From Adiantum capillus-veneris (Eukaryota > Streptophyta > Polypodiopsida > Polypodiales > Pteridaceae): 58,000 nucleotides of DNA. The notes beneath the pieces are model-generated. The model saw only the letters and a program-made list of their open reading frames with translations. It did not search any database and was not told the DNA's origin. Made by a program: the position numbers and the translations under genes. Positions 57,655-58,000 of the stretch are shown piece after piece; within the stretch, counting starts at the first letter, position 1, and every line of letters begins with the position of its first letter. The DNA lies in NCBI GenBank assembly GCA_014529385.2, contig CM043956.1:64674620-64732619 (forward strand). Reading direction: 5' to 3'.

Positions 57655-58000
57655 GATGTCTTGGATGCAGCCAAAGTATTCAAGCTAGATAGTCTCTGTG
57701 ATCTCATCCCTGGCACTATTCCTACTTTCTTGGATGAAGCTTTCCCTAACACCACTATCAAAAGTGACTTTGTTCATAGATCTATTGCACTCTGAAGGGT
57801 TTCCCATGCAACCACAAAGCTCCGTTTTTGTGATACTGCACAACCACAAAATTAAAACAACTAAAATTTATTAGAGAAATGTGATCATTTGGAGCTCAAA
57901 AAGGAAGCTCTGAAAATATACATGCCAATCGCAACCTCTTGACATCTCCTCTTCCTCCTCAGTAATCAACACTCCATTCCTCTTTGCCGCTGAGATTGTT

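Larger units (their letters stand above)
55195..58000 (-). mobile_element. 3' half of a large CACTA (En/Spm-like) transposon
   Basis: The minus-strand transposase C-terminus at 57105-57654 and a possible second gene at 55898-56952 point to a CACTA element running out of the window at the right. Its left end is probably near 55195 (AACTAGAAAG, a possible decayed CACTAGAAA end), because 55230-55500 holds words typical of CACTA subterminal regions: ACATCGGTTTTG, AAGCGTCGGTAA, GACGCCTGTACTGACC, GCTGACGCTAAAG. A further CACTACAAAA string at 55757 could be the end instead. Confidence 0.6.

Noticed and set aside
57460-57795. Plus-strand ORF with a BTB-like NLQDVLDAAKVFKLDSL segment
   Set aside because: It is antisense to the DUF4216-like transposase frame, which explains the region better; the resemblance is short.

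Overview
The window looks like nuclear DNA of a land plant. It holds plant-type LTR retrotransposons (Ty3/gypsy Tat/Ogre-like with a second RNase H, a second Ty3/gypsy lineage, several Ty1/copia), an L1-type LINE, CACTA-type DNA transposons, GT-AG introns, AT-rich spacers and long GA/CA microsatellites. A Dof zinc-finger piece (a plant-specific transcription factor family) supports this. The species cannot be named from sequence alone. I found no intact host gene, no tRNA or rRNA gene and no CRISPR array. Almost everything is repeat or decayed gene.

Layout. 1-4962: minus-strand LTR retrotransposon material, with a tRNA-Asp-type primer site at 711-730, a long LTR carrying palindromes, and a protease-containing pol fragment. 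5544-9906: a decayed 12-exon minus-strand gene whose exon phases fit throughout and whose C-terminus resembles an amino (N6A/N4C) DNA methyltransferase. 10433-12286: unrecognised ORFs, a broken Dof fragment, short direct repeats and a strong hairpin. 12287-21501: a complete young Tat-type element (two 1544-bp LTRs) inserted into a tandemly duplicated repeat; the second repeat copy (21787-22007) shows the empty site. 22334-25603: a decayed intron-containing DDE-transposase-like gene. About 26450-29110: a degenerate LINE with a G26 tract. 29100-34100: copia debris on both strands.

34500-41275: a second-lineage Ty3/gypsy element (palindromic LTR, primer site, gag, RT, RNase H) whose RT is split by a 1339-bp CACTA-ended DNA transposon (39212-40550). 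41305-43898: the 5' part of a Ty1/copia element, cut by a second Tat-type element (43899-53964). That element has one gag-pol frame with three premature stops and a 3' LTR truncated at 53964. 53965-55190: a CA microsatellite and two RT pieces on opposite strands. 55195-58000: the 3' half of a large minus-strand CACTA element, with subterminal repeats, a possible accessory gene and the C-terminal domain of its transposase.

The order of events is nested: old copia, LINE and gypsy copies were hit by a DNA transposon and a copia element, and the copia was then hit by Tat element 2. The two Tat elements share the same primer site, polypurine tract and a small pre-gag ORF. The most interesting items are the phase-consistent methyltransferase-like gene relic, the family of 22-nt palindromes that keep their symmetry while changing sequence in two LTRs, and the duplicated pre-gag ORF of the Tat elements.
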